NCBI GenBank assembly: GCA_022013695.1
Contig: JAKLPS010000030.1
Coordinates: 20,565-84,564, forward strand
Source: Weeksellaceae bacterium
GTDB taxonomy: Bacteria > Bacteroidota > Bacteroidia > Flavobacteriales > Weeksellaceae
Reading direction: 5' to 3'
Length of the DNA stretch: 64,000 nt
How positions within the stretch are numbered: the stretch's first letter is position 1; every line of letters starts with the position of its first letter. The notes under the pieces were generated by a model. That model had not been told where the DNA came from, did not search any database, and saw only the letters and a program-made list of their open reading frames with translations. Positions 28,394 to 37,620 of the stretch are shown here, piece by piece. The position numbers and the translations under genes are program-made.

Positions 28394-29929
28394 TTATTTT
28401 GTTTCGCTTAATCTTAAAATATCGCCGAAAACGCCTCGGGCGGTTACTTGGGCTCCCGCTCCGGCTCCCATTATCACGATCGGATTTTCGCCGTAACTCT
28501 CGGTGTAAATCTCGAAAATGGAATCAGAACCTTTCAGCTGACCAAGTGCCGAATTGGCTGGAACGGAAATTAGTTTCACATCCAATTCTCCTTTTTCTTC
28601 CTGAAGATTGCCGTGCAAATCGCCTACGTAACGCAAAACGTGGTCTTGCTTCTGATTTTCTTTGATGTTTTGATATTCGGAATCTAATTCTTCTAATCTG
28701 GAAATGAATTCGTTTTTATCGAGCTCAAATAGATATTGCGGAACGAGATTCTGAATATGAATATCCTGAAATTCGTTAATCAAATCCAATTCTCTGGCGA
28801 GGATCAACAATTTTCTGGCAACATCGTTTCCTGAAAGATCTTCGCGGGGATCGGGCTCCGTAAAGCCTTTTTCCATCGCTTCCTTGATAATGACTGAAAA
28901 CTTGTCGTCTCGCAGAGAAAAATGGTTGAACACATAGCTCAGCGTTCCGGAAAAAACGCCTTTGATTCTGGTAATGTTTTCGCCCGAGAGATGCAGCAGC
29001 TTAATTGTGTCAATCAACGGCAGACCCGCTCCCACATTGGTTTCGTAGAGATATTTCTTTTTGTTTTTTTCTAATAATTTCCGAAATTCGCGGTATTGGG
29101 AAATGGGTAGGGTGTTGAATATCTTGTTGGAACTTACGACGTCAAAACCGTTTTCTACCAAAAAAGGATAATTTTTCACAAAATCTGCGCTTGCGGTGTT
29201 GTCCACCATGATCAGGTTTTCCAGTTGGTATTCTTTAGCAAATTCTACCAATTTTCCCGCGTTGGATTCTATTTTCGAAAATTTGATCTTCTGCCTCCAA
29301 TCGCTGCCGAAACCCGCTTGATTAAAAGCAATTTTTCTGGAATTGGCTATGGCAACAATTTTGAGTTCCAACCTTTTTCTGAGCAAAATATCGTGCGCAG
29401 AATCTAGGATTTGCTCAATCAAAGTTCCGCCCACATTTCCGTGGCCGATCAATGCCAGATGGATGGTTTTGGGCTTTCCGTAGATTTCGGTTTCGATGAT
29501 GTTTTTTGCGATTTCGGTTTGGTTAGCCGTTACAACGATGTTCACTCTGCCGGCCGAAGCCATTTGGGTCAGTAATAACGGAAAAATTTTGTTGCACTGC
29601 AGATGGGACAAAATCTTGTTGTAATCATCAGAAACGAAACCTATAACAGTCAGACTATCAACACTATAAATGTGGCTGACGTGGCCTTCTTTTATTTCTT
29701 TTGCGAATTCTTTTTGAAGAAATTTCACAGAATCTTCTGCGTCATTTTCGTCCACGAGAACCGAAATTCCATTTTCGATGGCCTGCTGCGAAATAACGCC
29801 AACGCTGATTCCGCCGCCGTTCAAAGTTTGGAAAATGCGGGAATCGACGCCGATTTGTCCCAAAAAGTCCTTTCCTTCGAAGTTTACCAAGGCTTTGTTT
29901 CTGTATATGTTAATGGTATTTGTAGTCAT
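28394..29929 (-). CDS. ACT-domain homoserine dehydrogenase lacking the aspartokinase part
   Basis: A 511-residue protein equal to the C-terminal two thirds of ThrA/MetL. The first 150 residues are regulatory ACT-like sequence (SRIFQTLNGGGISVGVISQ, RVNIVVTANQ); the NAD(P)-binding GHGNVGG is at 162-168, and SSNKIFNTL, YETNVGAGLPLIDT and IKGVFSGTLSYVFN mark the catalytic domain that reduces aspartate semialdehyde to homoserine. No aspartokinase domain precedes it; the next upstream gene is metX, so this is the real N-terminus. It supplies homoserine to MetX, 42 bp upstream in the same transcript. Confidence 0.9.
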   Translation of the reverse strand: MTTNTINIYRNKALVNFEGKDFLGQIGVDSRIFQTLNGGGISVGVISQQAIENGISVLVDENDAEDSVKFLQKEFAKEIKEGHVSHIYSVDSLTVIGFVSDDYNKILSHLQCNKIFPLLLTQMASAGRVNIVVTANQTEIAKNIIETEIYGKPKTIHLALIGHGNVGGTLIEQILDSAHDILLRKRLELKIVAIANSRKIAFNQAGFGSDWRQKIKFSKIESNAGKLVEFAKEYQLENLIMVDNTASADFVKNYPFLVENGFDVVSSNKIFNTLPISQYREFRKLLEKNKKKYLYETNVGAGLPLIDTIKLLHLSGENITRIKGVFSGTLSYVFNHFSLRDDKFSVIIKEAMEKGFTEPDPREDLSGNDVARKLLILARELDLINEFQDIHIQNLVPQYLFELDKNEFISRLEELDSEYQNIKENQKQDHVLRYVGDLHGNLQEEKGELDVKLISVPANSALGQLKGSDSIFEIYTESYGENPIVIMGAGAGAQVTARGVFGDILRLSETK

Positions 29930-29971
29930 TTTTATCTTTATCGCGACTTTGTCGCTCGTTTTTTATTAATT

Positions 29972-30952
29972 TTATGATTCATTTTCTTCCCATGATTTCG
30001 TTACGATGCTTGCAAAGATTGGTTTTAGAATATTATTCAGTTGGTCATATTCCATCAGGAAAGCGTCGTGTCCGTGGATAGATTTGATCTCGTGATAATG
30101 AATATTTTTATTTTTAAGTCGTAAAAAATCGTAAGTATTTTTCATCTCAAAAGCAGGATAGAAAAGGTCGGAATCTACTGCGATCAAATGAATCTCGGCG
30201 TTGATTTTTTCCAAATCATTTGCATTTCCGCAGATGTTCATGAGGAGATGATTGACCAACTTGTAGGCTTTCAAAGTAAATCTTTCGCTCAGCCGCTTTC
30301 CGTGGAAGTTGAGCCAGTCGTGGGATTTCAGGATTAGTTTTTCAGGATCGGTTTCGCTTTTGAATCTGGTGTTGAGCGATTCTGGAGTTCTGTAGCACAG
30401 CATCGCGTGGATTCTTGCTTTTTCTAATGGTTTTTCTTCAGATTCCAAAAGAAATTTCTGAACCAAACATTGCGAATGTAGCCAATCCGACGTTTTGAAA
30501 TCTGTGGCAATCGGGATGAATTTTTCCGCCAAATTATTTTTTAAAGCCAGCATTTCCCAGCCGATAGAGCCGCCCACAGAGCCGCCGACCAAAGCAAAAA
30601 CCTTTTCGATTTTCAACAATGTCAACGCTTTCAAGAAAATGGAGGCAATGTCTCGCACCGTAAAATCCTCATAATCATCAATGAGAAAACCATCGAAACC
30701 ATTACCGGGAATGTTGAAACAAATCACGGTAAAGCAGGCCGTGTCGATGACTTTTGCGTCTCCCACCAAGCTTTTCCACCAGCCCTTGTTGCCAGCAACG
30801 TCCGAATTTCCCGTCAAAGCGTGATTGATCAAAACCATCGGAGCAGAATATAGAGCCTTCCCAAAAAGCTGATAGCTAAGAGGAATATCATAAACCTTTC
30901 CGGTTTTTGTGGTGTAATGTATTGTCTGAAGATGAAGTAACTTATTTTCCAA
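29972..30952 (-). CDS. metX: Homoserine O-acetyltransferase
   Basis: Activates homoserine with an acyl group (acetyl by family) as the first step specific to methionine. The 326 residues form an alpha/beta-hydrolase with LINHALTGNSDV near residue 42, the nucleophile elbow GGSVGG with Ser125 (most relatives have GGSMGG), and the late IHGHDAFLMEY histidine. The only plausible start is a TTG at 30952-30950; no ATG or GTG lies in frame upstream before the riboswitch. It is the first gene of the array and is preceded by a SAM-I riboswitch. Confidence 0.9.
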   Translation of the reverse strand: MENKLLHLQTIHYTTKTGKVYDIPLSYQLFGKALYSAPMVLINHALTGNSDVAGNKGWWKSLVGDAKVIDTACFTVICFNIPGNGFDGFLIDDYEDFTVRDIASIFLKALTLLKIEKVFALVGGSVGGSIGWEMLALKNNLAEKFIPIATDFKTSDWLHSQCLVQKFLLESEEKPLEKARIHAMLCYRTPESLNTRFKSETDPEKLILKSHDWLNFHGKRLSERFTLKAYKLVNHLLMNICGNANDLEKINAEIHLIAVDSDLFYPAFEMKNTYDFLRLKNKNIHYHEIKSIHGHDAFLMEYDQLNNILKPIFASIVTKSWEENES

Positions 30953-31004
30953 TTTGATCTGATAAAAAATTGAAAATGCTACGGGAGAAGTAGAATAATT
31001 GGGG

Positions 31005-31106
31005 GTTATCTTTTCCGCCAGAGCGGATAGAATTTAGCACCTTCTTCGTTTCCGAAGGGTTGCCAAGGTTTCTCAGAGTCTAATCTCTCCACCTTTCTCG
31101 ATAACA
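31005..31106 (-). promoter_or_regulatory. SAM-I (S-box) riboswitch
   Basis: Read on the minus strand, the leader has the S-box landmarks in order: TTATCGAGAAAGGTGGAGAG (31105-31086), then the GAAACC..GGCAACC region (31075-31059), then AAGGTGCTAAATTC (31044-31031). Outer arms pair as GTTATC (31106-31101) with GATAAC (31010-31005), closing the P1 helix. The P3/P4 stems between are short but present. The aptamer ends 52 nt before the TTG of metX, so binding of SAM is expected to shut off the methionine genes. The off-switch hairpin is not obvious; a CAATTT/AAATTG pair covers the start codon. Confidence 0.93.
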
Positions 31107-31138
31107 TTTTCAATATGTAAATGAACAATTCTGACTAC

Positions 31139-31171
31139 AAAGATACTTCACAAAGTTTACTTATTCCAAAT
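31139..31171 (-). promoter_or_regulatory. Bacteroidota-type promoter of the methionine array
   Basis: On the minus strand: TTTG at 31171-31168, 21-bp spacer, and TATCTTTG at 31146-31139, matching the TTTG / TAnnTTTG pattern of Bacteroidota sigma factors. Transcription would start near 31132 and run into the SAM-I aptamer. Confidence 0.7.
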
Positions 31172-31269
31172 TTCGCTTGAAATTTCTAAAATAATTATTT
31201 GTTAATAATATTTTTTACCAGAACTTGCGTACAGTATTTGCTTTTAAAAATTTCTTTTTACAATCAATT

Positions 31270-32076
31270 ATGGAAATCAATCTCAATAAACAAGTCGCCA
31301 TCGTAACGGGTTCCAGCAGCGGTATTGGAAAAGGAATCGCCATCAGTCTTGCGAAATCCGGTGCCATCACTATAGTTAATCATTCATCAGAACATTCAGA
31401 ACCAGAAGCCGAGGATACTCTAAAAACTATTCAGGAAAGTGGAGGCGAAGGCATTATCATTCAATGTGATGTGAGCAAGGAAGACCAGGTTCAGAAGATG
31501 TTCACAACGACGATTGAAAAATATGGAACTGTAGATATTCTTATTAATAATGCAGGTTTACAACAAGATGCAGCCTTCGTTGATATGACTTTGACGCAAT
31601 GGCAAAAGGTGATTGATGTCAATCTAACTGGGCAGTTTTTATGCTCAAGAGAAGCCATCAGAGAATTTTTGAAACGCGGAATGAATGAAAAATCCAAAGC
31701 TTTGGGAAAAATCATCAATATCAGCAGTGTTCACGAAACGATTCCGTGGGCTGGGCACGCCAATTATGCATCCAGCAAAGGCGCGCTGAGAATGCTGATG
31801 CAGACATTGGCGCAGGAATATGGAAAGCAAAAAATCCGGGTGAATAATATTTGTCCTGGTGCAATCCAGACGCCAATTAACAAGTCTGCTTGGGATAATG
31901 AGAAATCTCTGGACGCGCTGATGACGCTGATTCCGTACAACAGAATTGGTCAGCCAGACGACATTGGAAATTTAGCCGTATTTTTGGCCAGTGATTATTC
32001 GGATTACATTACAGGAACGAGTATCTACGTCGATGGTGGAATGACGACTTTGGAGAGTTTTGCGGATAACGGATAG
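31270..32076 (+). CDS. SDR-family oxidoreductase (glucose 1-dehydrogenase-like)
   Basis: A 268-residue short-chain dehydrogenase. The ATG at 31270 (MEINLNKQVAIVTG) is preferred to a TTG at 31225. The dinucleotide loop is TGSSSGIGKGIA near residue 11, NNAGLQ is near residue 91, the catalytic serine is in INISSVHETIPWAGHANYASSKGALR with Tyr and Lys in YASSK, and the end GTSIYVDGGMTTLESF is typical. It resembles glucose 1-dehydrogenases, so it may act on a sugar; the GH63-like glucosidase gene 249 bp downstream is consistent with that, but the pair is not proven to work together. Confidence 0.87.
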   Translation: MEINLNKQVAIVTGSSSGIGKGIAISLAKSGAITIVNHSSEHSEPEAEDTLKTIQESGGEGIIIQCDVSKEDQVQKMFTTTIEKYGTVDILINNAGLQQDAAFVDMTLTQWQKVIDVNLTGQFLCSREAIREFLKRGMNEKSKALGKIINISSVHETIPWAGHANYASSKGALRMLMQTLAQEYGKQKIRVNNICPGAIQTPINKSAWDNEKSLDALMTLIPYNRIGQPDDIGNLAVFLASDYSDYITGTSIYVDGGMTTLESFADNG

Positions 32077-32140
32077 TTTGGTTTTTGGTTGATGGTTTTT
32101 AGTTTTTGGAATTTTAAAAACTTGAAAGAATGACGAAACG

Positions 32141-32285
32141 TCAACATAGCCCGGATGGGAACGGCATCCTTTTTTTTTGCGGCTGCAAGTCCCTCTCTTT
32201 TGGAGAGGGACTTAGGGTGAGGAGAAAAAAGATATAGTGGACAGCGGGTTGAAAACGCGCAACAAAGGTCGAAACCTGATGCTCC
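32141..32285 (+). repeat. Structured intergenic repeat, copy B, with an inserted hairpin
   Basis: Same family as copy A: left arm TCAACATAGCCCGGATGGGA followed by CGGCATCC and a T-run, right arm AAAAAAGATATAGTGGAC then AGCGGGTTG, both copies ending in GCTCC. The variable loop here contains a perfect 10-bp stem (AGTCCCTCTC at 32188-32197, GAGAGGGACT at 32203-32212) followed by TAGGGTGAGG, which is itself like a common REP-type sequence. It lies between the SDR and glucosidase genes. Confidence 0.75.
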
Positions 32286-32325
32286 TAAAAAATCGAATAA
32301 TTATTTTTAAAATAATTAGAACAAT

Positions 32326-34932
32326 ATGAACGAGGAAGAAAAATTGAGGAATCCGCGTTGGAAAAAGTGGGGGCCGTATGTGAGCCATCGCCAATGGGGA
32401 AATGTGAGGGAAGATTACAGTACAAACGGTGATGCGTGGGCGTTTACAGGACACGATATGGCAGAAGCCTGGACCTACAGGTGGGCCGAGGAAGGCATCG
32501 CAGGCATCTCGGATGACAAGCAACAGATGTGTTTTGCCCTATCTTTTTGGAACAAAAAAGATGTTCGGATCAAAGAACGTTTTTTTGGTTTGAGCAATTA
32601 TGAGGGCAATCACGGGGAAGACATCAAGGAGATTTTTTATTATCTAGACAATACGCCGTCTCATAGTTATATGAAAATGGTTTATAAATACCCCATCAAT
32701 GAATTTCCATACGACGATCTTGTCCGCACAAACGGCCTGAGATCCAGAACAGATCCAGAATATGAACTCATTGATACCGGGATTTTTGATAACGATGAAT
32801 ATTTTGATATTTTTATTGAATATGCCAAAGCCGGCGAAGATGATTTCTTGATCCGGATCGACGTTCACAACCGCAGCGACAAAGCCGCCCCTATTGTGGT
32901 TTTGCCAACCGTTTGGTACAGGAACAACTGGTATTGGGGTTACAACGATTATAAGGCCAGCCTTAATTCTTCTAAGCAAGGCGAAATCGATATCCGTCAT
33001 AATAGCCTTAGCATCAAAAAGCTCTATTCCAAAAACAGAAATGTTGAAGCGCTGTTTTGCGAAAATGAAACCAATAAAGCCAGATTATTCAATCTTCCAA
33101 AAAAAGAGGGCTTTTTCAAAGATGGCATCAACCAATATCTTATCAAAGGATTAGACACGGTCAATCCAGAGAAAACCGGAACCAAAGCGGCATTGCATTG
33201 CGAAGAGATCATCGAGGCGCACAGCAACAAAGTTTTCGAGTTCCGGCTGTCTCCTCACAGTATGGAGGATGCTTTTTGGGATTTCGAAAATCTGATGAGC
33301 CGGAGAAAGCAAGATTCCGACGATTTCTACGCCAATATCCAAAAAGGAATAGAAAACGAAGATGAGAAAAACGTGCAGCGACAGGCTTTTGCAGGTTTAC
33401 TTTGGAACAAGCAGTTTTATCATTACAATGTGGGAAAATGGCTGAAAGGCGACCCGAATTTCCCGATCCAAAGGAAAGGATTCGTCCGAAACAGCGATTG
33501 GGAACATCTCCACAACAAAGATATCATCTCGATGCCCGACAAATGGGAATATCCGTGGTATGCGACCTGGGATTTGGCATTCCATTGTGTGAGTTTTTGT
33601 GTCATTGATTCGGAGTTTGCTAAAGACCAATTGATTACGCTTACCAAAGAATGGTATATGCACCCGAATGGACAAATGCCAGCGTACGAATGGAACTTCG
33701 ATGATGTGAATCCGCCTGTGCACGCTTGGGCCACTTTCAGGGTTTTTAAAATTGATGAAAAAAATAATGGGAAGCCAGATTTGGCTTTCTTAGAAAGGGT
33801 TTTTCAAAAATTATTATTGAATTTCACTTGGTGGGTCAACCGAAAAGATTACAACGGGAACAATCTTTTTGGAGGCGGATTCTTGGGTCTTGATAACATT
33901 GGAGCCTTTGACCGAAATATGGAGTTCAGCGAAGGTGAACATCTGGAGCAAGCCGACGGAACCAGCTGGATGGCGATGTACGCTCTGAATATGATGCGAA
34001 TTTCTATGGAATTAGCCATCCACAATCCGGTTTATGAGGATATGGCCATCAAATTTTTCGAACATTATCTTTATATCGCAGAAGCGATGGAAAATATCGG
34101 GGACGGCAAACAGGGCCTGTGGAATGAGGAAGACGGATTTTTCTACGATTTACTCCAGTTATCCAACGGAGACAGTGTCAATCTGAAACTTCGGAGCATT
34201 GTCGGATTGATTCCCATGTTTGCGGTCGAAGTTGTGGAGCACAGTATGTTGGAGAAACTGCCGGAGTTCAAAAAGAGAATGGAGTGGATTCTGAAAAACA
34301 AACAAGATCTTACCAAACTGGTGTCTCAATGGTATGTAGAAGGCGAGGGAAACAAGCACCTTTTGAGCATTCTCAGAAAAACAAGGCTGACGAAAGTTTT
34401 AAACAGGCTGGTGGACGAATCTGAATTCCTGAGTGATTACGGCATTCGAGCGATGTCCAAAGTTTACGAAGAAAATCCTTTCCGATTTACCGTTCACGAG
34501 CAGGAGCACGTGGTTTATTACACACCAGCAGAGAGCGACAGCCGAATGTTTGGTGGCAACAGCAACTGGCGCGGCCCGATTTGGTTTCCGATTAATTTTT
34601 TGATTGTCGAGAGTTTGCAAAGGTTCCATTTCTTTTTTGGCGATGCTTTTACAATTGAATATCCTAAGGGAAGTGGCGCGCAAAAGAATCTGGAAGAAGT
34701 TTCCCGAGACATCAGCGACAGACTTTGTGGCATTTTCTTGAAAGACGAGGATGGAAATCGAGCATTCAACGGTGGGGTTGATAAATTCAATAATGACCCG
34801 CATTTCAAAGATTACATTATGTTCTTTGAATATTTCCACGGCGACAATGGTCGAGGCGTTGGCGCTTCCCATCAAACCGGATGGACTTCTACGGTGGCGA
34901 AGTTGATTCAGCCGAGGTTGACGAATAGATAA
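32326..34932 (+). CDS. Glucosidase-like glycoside hydrolase (GH63-type)
   Basis: An 868-residue protein without a visible signal peptide. The N-terminal half (NVREDYSTNGDAWAFTGHD, AEAWTYRWAEEGIAGISDD) and the catalytic (alpha/alpha)6-like half (PWYATWDLAFHCVSFCVID, ANG-free NFTWWVNRKDYNGNNLFGG, GTSWMAMYALNMMRISMELA and a late GASHQTGWTSTVA) agree with the MGH1-like/GH63 glucosidase family that cleaves alpha-glucosides. The likely catalytic acids are the aspartate in TWDLAFH and a C-terminal glutamate, not certain by eye. It is a cytoplasmic or periplasm-independent enzyme, single-gene, ended by the terminator at 34945-34974. Confidence 0.85.
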   Translation: MNEEEKLRNPRWKKWGPYVSHRQWGNVREDYSTNGDAWAFTGHDMAEAWTYRWAEEGIAGISDDKQQMCFALSFWNKKDVRIKERFFGLSNYEGNHGEDIKEIFYYLDNTPSHSYMKMVYKYPINEFPYDDLVRTNGLRSRTDPEYELIDTGIFDNDEYFDIFIEYAKAGEDDFLIRIDVHNRSDKAAPIVVLPTVWYRNNWYWGYNDYKASLNSSKQGEIDIRHNSLSIKKLYSKNRNVEALFCENETNKARLFNLPKKEGFFKDGINQYLIKGLDTVNPEKTGTKAALHCEEIIEAHSNKVFEFRLSPHSMEDAFWDFENLMSRRKQDSDDFYANIQKGIENEDEKNVQRQAFAGLLWNKQFYHYNVGKWLKGDPNFPIQRKGFVRNSDWEHLHNKDIISMPDKWEYPWYATWDLAFHCVSFCVIDSEFAKDQLITLTKEWYMHPNGQMPAYEWNFDDVNPPVHAWATFRVFKIDEKNNGKPDLAFLERVFQKLLLNFTWWVNRKDYNGNNLFGGGFLGLDNIGAFDRNMEFSEGEHLEQADGTSWMAMYALNMMRISMELAIHNPVYEDMAIKFFEHYLYIAEAMENIGDGKQGLWNEEDGFFYDLLQLSNGDSVNLKLRSIVGLIPMFAVEVVEHSMLEKLPEFKKRMEWILKNKQDLTKLVSQWYVEGEGNKHLLSILRKTRLTKVLNRLVDESEFLSDYGIRAMSKVYEENPFRFTVHEQEHVVYYTPAESDSRMFGGNSNWRGPIWFPINFLIVESLQRFHFFFGDAFTIEYPKGSGAQKNLEEVSRDISDRLCGIFLKDEDGNRAFNGGVDKFNNDPHFKDYIMFFEYFHGDNGRGVGASHQTGWTSTVAKLIQPRLTNR

Positions 34933-34944
34933 AATTATAAAAAG

Positions 34945-34974
34945 AAACCTTATCAGATTTGATAAGGTTTTTTT
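34945..34974. terminator. Bidirectional terminator after the glucosidase gene
   Basis: Stem AAACCTTATCA (34945-34955) / TGATAAGGTTT (34960-34970), 4-nt loop, then TTTTATT on the plus strand; the minus strand reads TTTCTTTTT after the stem. It serves the glucosidase gene and the converging DUF1990 gene. Confidence 0.9.
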
Positions 34975-35545
34975 ATTGATTTTCAATTTGGTTTTTTACA
35001 TTTTTCAAAGCTTGTTTCGTGCAATAAGTCTGATAAGGAATTGAGAATATTGGCGCTAATAGTTTTGAAAATATATTGCCAGGAGTTGAAAATGTGTGAA
35101 TTTTAAAAGTTATTTTTTGATTAAAATCTTCGATTGTAAATGTTGAAATTCCTTTTTCCACGTGACCTTCGAGCGTTTCGTAACTGAAGCCTTTTCTATT
35201 TTCTTCATTAATGATTTCTTTGATTCTGACTCCGAAGATTATCTTTTGGGAGAACGATTTTAGAGGTGGAATAAATACTTGTTGAAGAATCGTGTCGCCG
35301 ATTTTAATCTCTCGATTCTCATCATTCCATTGGGTTTTAAAAATCAAAATATTATCTGGAAAGATTTTATAATGGAATAGAAATTTCAAATCAATTCCAT
35401 TAATTGACTTCTTTGTCTCAATATCGATTTCAGTAATTTTTTCAATCAATTTAACTTTATCATAATTCATTACATTTTTAGATTTTAAAATATCTAAATG
35501 TTTTTTGAACTGATTAAACTGATTAGAAAAATAAACTTTCATCAA
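34973..35545 (-). CDS. DUF1990 family protein
   Basis: A 190-residue protein. The C-terminal half has GFSYETLEGHVEKGISTFTI and IHTFSTPGNIFSKLLAP, the pattern of the DUF1990 family (GxxYxTLxGHxExGxxxF and FSxP). No catalytic function is known for the family. It ends next to the bidirectional terminator and lies 4 bp downstream of the OsmC gene, so both form one minus-strand transcript. No signal peptide or membrane segment is evident. Confidence 0.8.
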   Translation of the reverse strand: MMKVYFSNQFNQFKKHLDILKSKNVMNYDKVKLIEKITEIDIETKKSINGIDLKFLFHYKIFPDNILIFKTQWNDENREIKIGDTILQQVFIPPLKSFSQKIIFGVRIKEIINEENRKGFSYETLEGHVEKGISTFTIEDFNQKITFKIHTFSTPGNIFSKLLAPIFSIPYQTYCTKQALKNVKNQIENQ

Positions 35546-35549
35546 AAAA

Positions 35550-35972
35550 TTATTCTACAATTTCTCCATTCACGCTCACTTCATAAGTGATTTCTACGTT
35601 TGGTTCCAGCGTTTTGGAAACCGAGCAATATTTTTCGAAAGATAATTCTGCCGCTTTTTTAGCTTTTTTAGGGTCGATATTTCCCTGAAGAAAAAAACTG
35701 ACTTTAATACTTTTAAATGGTTTTGCTTCATCTACCTGAACTCTTTCGCCTTCTACTTCAGCAAAGAAAGAATCGATTTGCTGACGTTGTTTTTTTAATA
35801 TCGAAACCAAGTCTATTCCGCTGCAACCTGCGACTGCCATCAAAAGGGATTGCATCGGCGAAACACCTTTTGCGCCGGGCAAAGTAGTATTATCTAATAA
35901 AATAGAATTTCCCTGATCATTGGTGCATTCGAAGAGGAAATCATCATTCAGCCTGTTAAGTTTTATGTTCAT
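35550..35972 (-). CDS. OsmC-family peroxidase-like protein
   Basis: A 140-residue OsmC/Ohr-fold protein. MAVAGCSGIDLVSILKK holds the first redox cysteine near residue 49 and EKYCSVSKTLEPNVEITYEV the second near residue 117, the pair that reduces organic hydroperoxides in OsmC proteins. GAKGVSPMQSLL is the usual lead-in. A TAAATTTG box lies on the minus strand at 35990-35997, 18 bp upstream. The DUF1990 gene follows after 4 bp. Confidence 0.9.
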   Translation of the reverse strand: MNIKLNRLNDDFLFECTNDQGNSILLDNTTLPGAKGVSPMQSLLMAVAGCSGIDLVSILKKQRQQIDSFFAEVEGERVQVDEAKPFKSIKVSFFLQGNIDPKKAKKAAELSFEKYCSVSKTLEPNVEITYEVSVNGEIVE

Positions 35973-36134
35973 TTTTATAAAATTGTGTTCAAATTTACGA
36001 AATCAAATCAGGATAATTTATTTTTTTGTTTTAATAATCCTGCCATTCTGTCACAATATTTCGTATCTTTGCAAACTAATTTAATCTTAGAATTTAGTCT
36101 AAAATCTAATTCTAAAATCTAACTTCTTACAAAA

Positions 36135-37568
36135 GTGCAGGAAAAATATATAGACGAAACCAAACAGGGCGAAGCTTTTGCCATCGCAGAAATACCAGAA
36201 AATGGTAAAAAACTGTTTCTGGAAAGCTACGGCTGTCAGATGAATTTCTCAGATTCCGAGATCGTTGCATCCATTCTCAACGAGCAAGGTTACAATACCA
36301 CTTTGAATGTGGAAGAAGCCGATTTGATTTTATTAAATACCTGCTCCATCCGCGAAAAAGCCGAGCAAACGGTGAGAATGCGCCTCGCACAATTCAAAAA
36401 ACTAAAAAAACAACGCCCAAATATAACGGTTGGCGTTCTCGGCTGTATGGCAGAACGCCTAAAAACCAAATTCTTAGACGAGGAACAACTCGTGGATTTG
36501 GTGGTAGGTCCAGATGCTTATCGAGATCTTCCCAATCTTCTTAAAGAAACCGGCGACGGCAGAGATGCCATCAATGTAATCCTCTCAAAAGAAGAGACTT
36601 ACGCCGATATCAATCCTGTTCGGTTGGGCGGAAATGGCGTAACGGCTTTCGTGACGATTACCCGAGGTTGCGATAATATGTGTACCTTTTGCGTCGTTCC
36701 ATTTACAAGAGGTCGTGAAAGAAGTCGCGATCCACATTCTATTATTGATGAATGTCACAGTCTTTGGGAAAATGGTTACAAAGAAATTACACTTCTTGGG
36801 CAAAACGTCGATTCTTACCTTTGGTACGGCGGCGGAGCGAAAAAGGATTTTGTGAAAGCCTCAGAAATGCAAAAATTAACTGCTATAAATTTTGCGCAGT
36901 TGCTTGATATGGTAGCCGTTGCAGTTCCAAAAATGAGAATCAGATTCTCGACGTCGAATCCGCACGAGATGACGGAGGAGGTTTTCCGAATGATTGCGAA
37001 GCACGATAATATCTGTAAATACGTGCATCTTCCCGTTCAGAGCGGAAGCGATAGGATTCTTCAGTTGATGAATCGCCAGCACACACGTCAGGAATATCTT
37101 GATTTAATAAAAAAAGGAAAAGAAATCGTTCCCGACATTTCGTTTTCGCACGATCTGATCATCGGATTTTGTACCGAAACAGAGGAAGATCACCAACTTA
37201 CTTTATCATTAATGAGAGAAGTGGAGTACGATTACGGCTATATGTTTGCGTACAGCGAGCGGCCGGGAACGCCCGCTCACAAGAAACTTGAAGACGATGT
37301 TCCAGCAGATGTAAAGCAAAGAAGATTGGCAGAAGTAATTGCTGTACAAGGCGAACTTTCCAGAAAAAGAATGGAAGGCTACGTTGGCAGAGTTCACGAA
37401 ATACTGATTGAAGGAACTTCTAAAAAAAATCAAAACCAATGGAAAGGACGAAATTCTCAAAATGCCGTTTGCGTTTTTGATAAATTGGATGGGCAGCAAA
37501 TCGGTGACTTGGTCTCTGTTTTCGTTCACGGCAATACCCAGGGGACACTTTTGGGGGAAACGGTTTGA
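36135..37568 (+). CDS. miaB: tRNA-2-methylthio-N6-dimethylallyladenosine synthase
   Basis: Adds methylthio to position 2 of A37 already carrying the MiaA modification. The GTG at 36135 is the start; no ATG fits better. The 477 residues contain the auxiliary-cluster cysteines (Cys34 in [13 protein letters not shown], then NTCSIRE and LGCMAERL), the radical-[11 protein letters not shown] (Cys179, 183, 186), and a C-terminal TRAM-like domain. A promoter box TATCTTTG is at 36064-36071. It is the first of a co-directional set with the sigma-54 activator, a membrane protein, lptE and a TPR-like gene. Confidence 0.96.
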   Translation: MQEKYIDETKQGEAFAIAEIPENGKKLFLESYGCQMNFSDSEIVASILNEQGYNTTLNVEEADLILLNTCSIREKAEQTVRMRLAQFKKLKKQRPNITVGVLGCMAERLKTKFLDEEQLVDLVVGPDAYRDLPNLLKETGDGRDAINVILSKEETYADINPVRLGGNGVTAFVTITRGCDNMCTFCVVPFTRGRERSRDPHSIIDECHSLWENGYKEITLLGQNVDSYLWYGGGAKKDFVKASEMQKLTAINFAQLLDMVAVAVPKMRIRFSTSNPHEMTEEVFRMIAKHDNICKYVHLPVQSGSDRILQLMNRQHTRQEYLDLIKKGKEIVPDISFSHDLIIGFCTETEEDHQLTLSLMREVEYDYGYMFAYSERPGTPAHKKLEDDVPADVKQRRLAEVIAVQGELSRKRMEGYVGRVHEILIEGTSKKNQNQWKGRNSQNAVCVFDKLDGQQIGDLVSVFVHGNTQGTLLGETV

Positions 37569-37620
37569 CAATTCATAACCATTGAATTTCAAATCTTAAA
37601 TTTCAAACATCAAATCAAAA

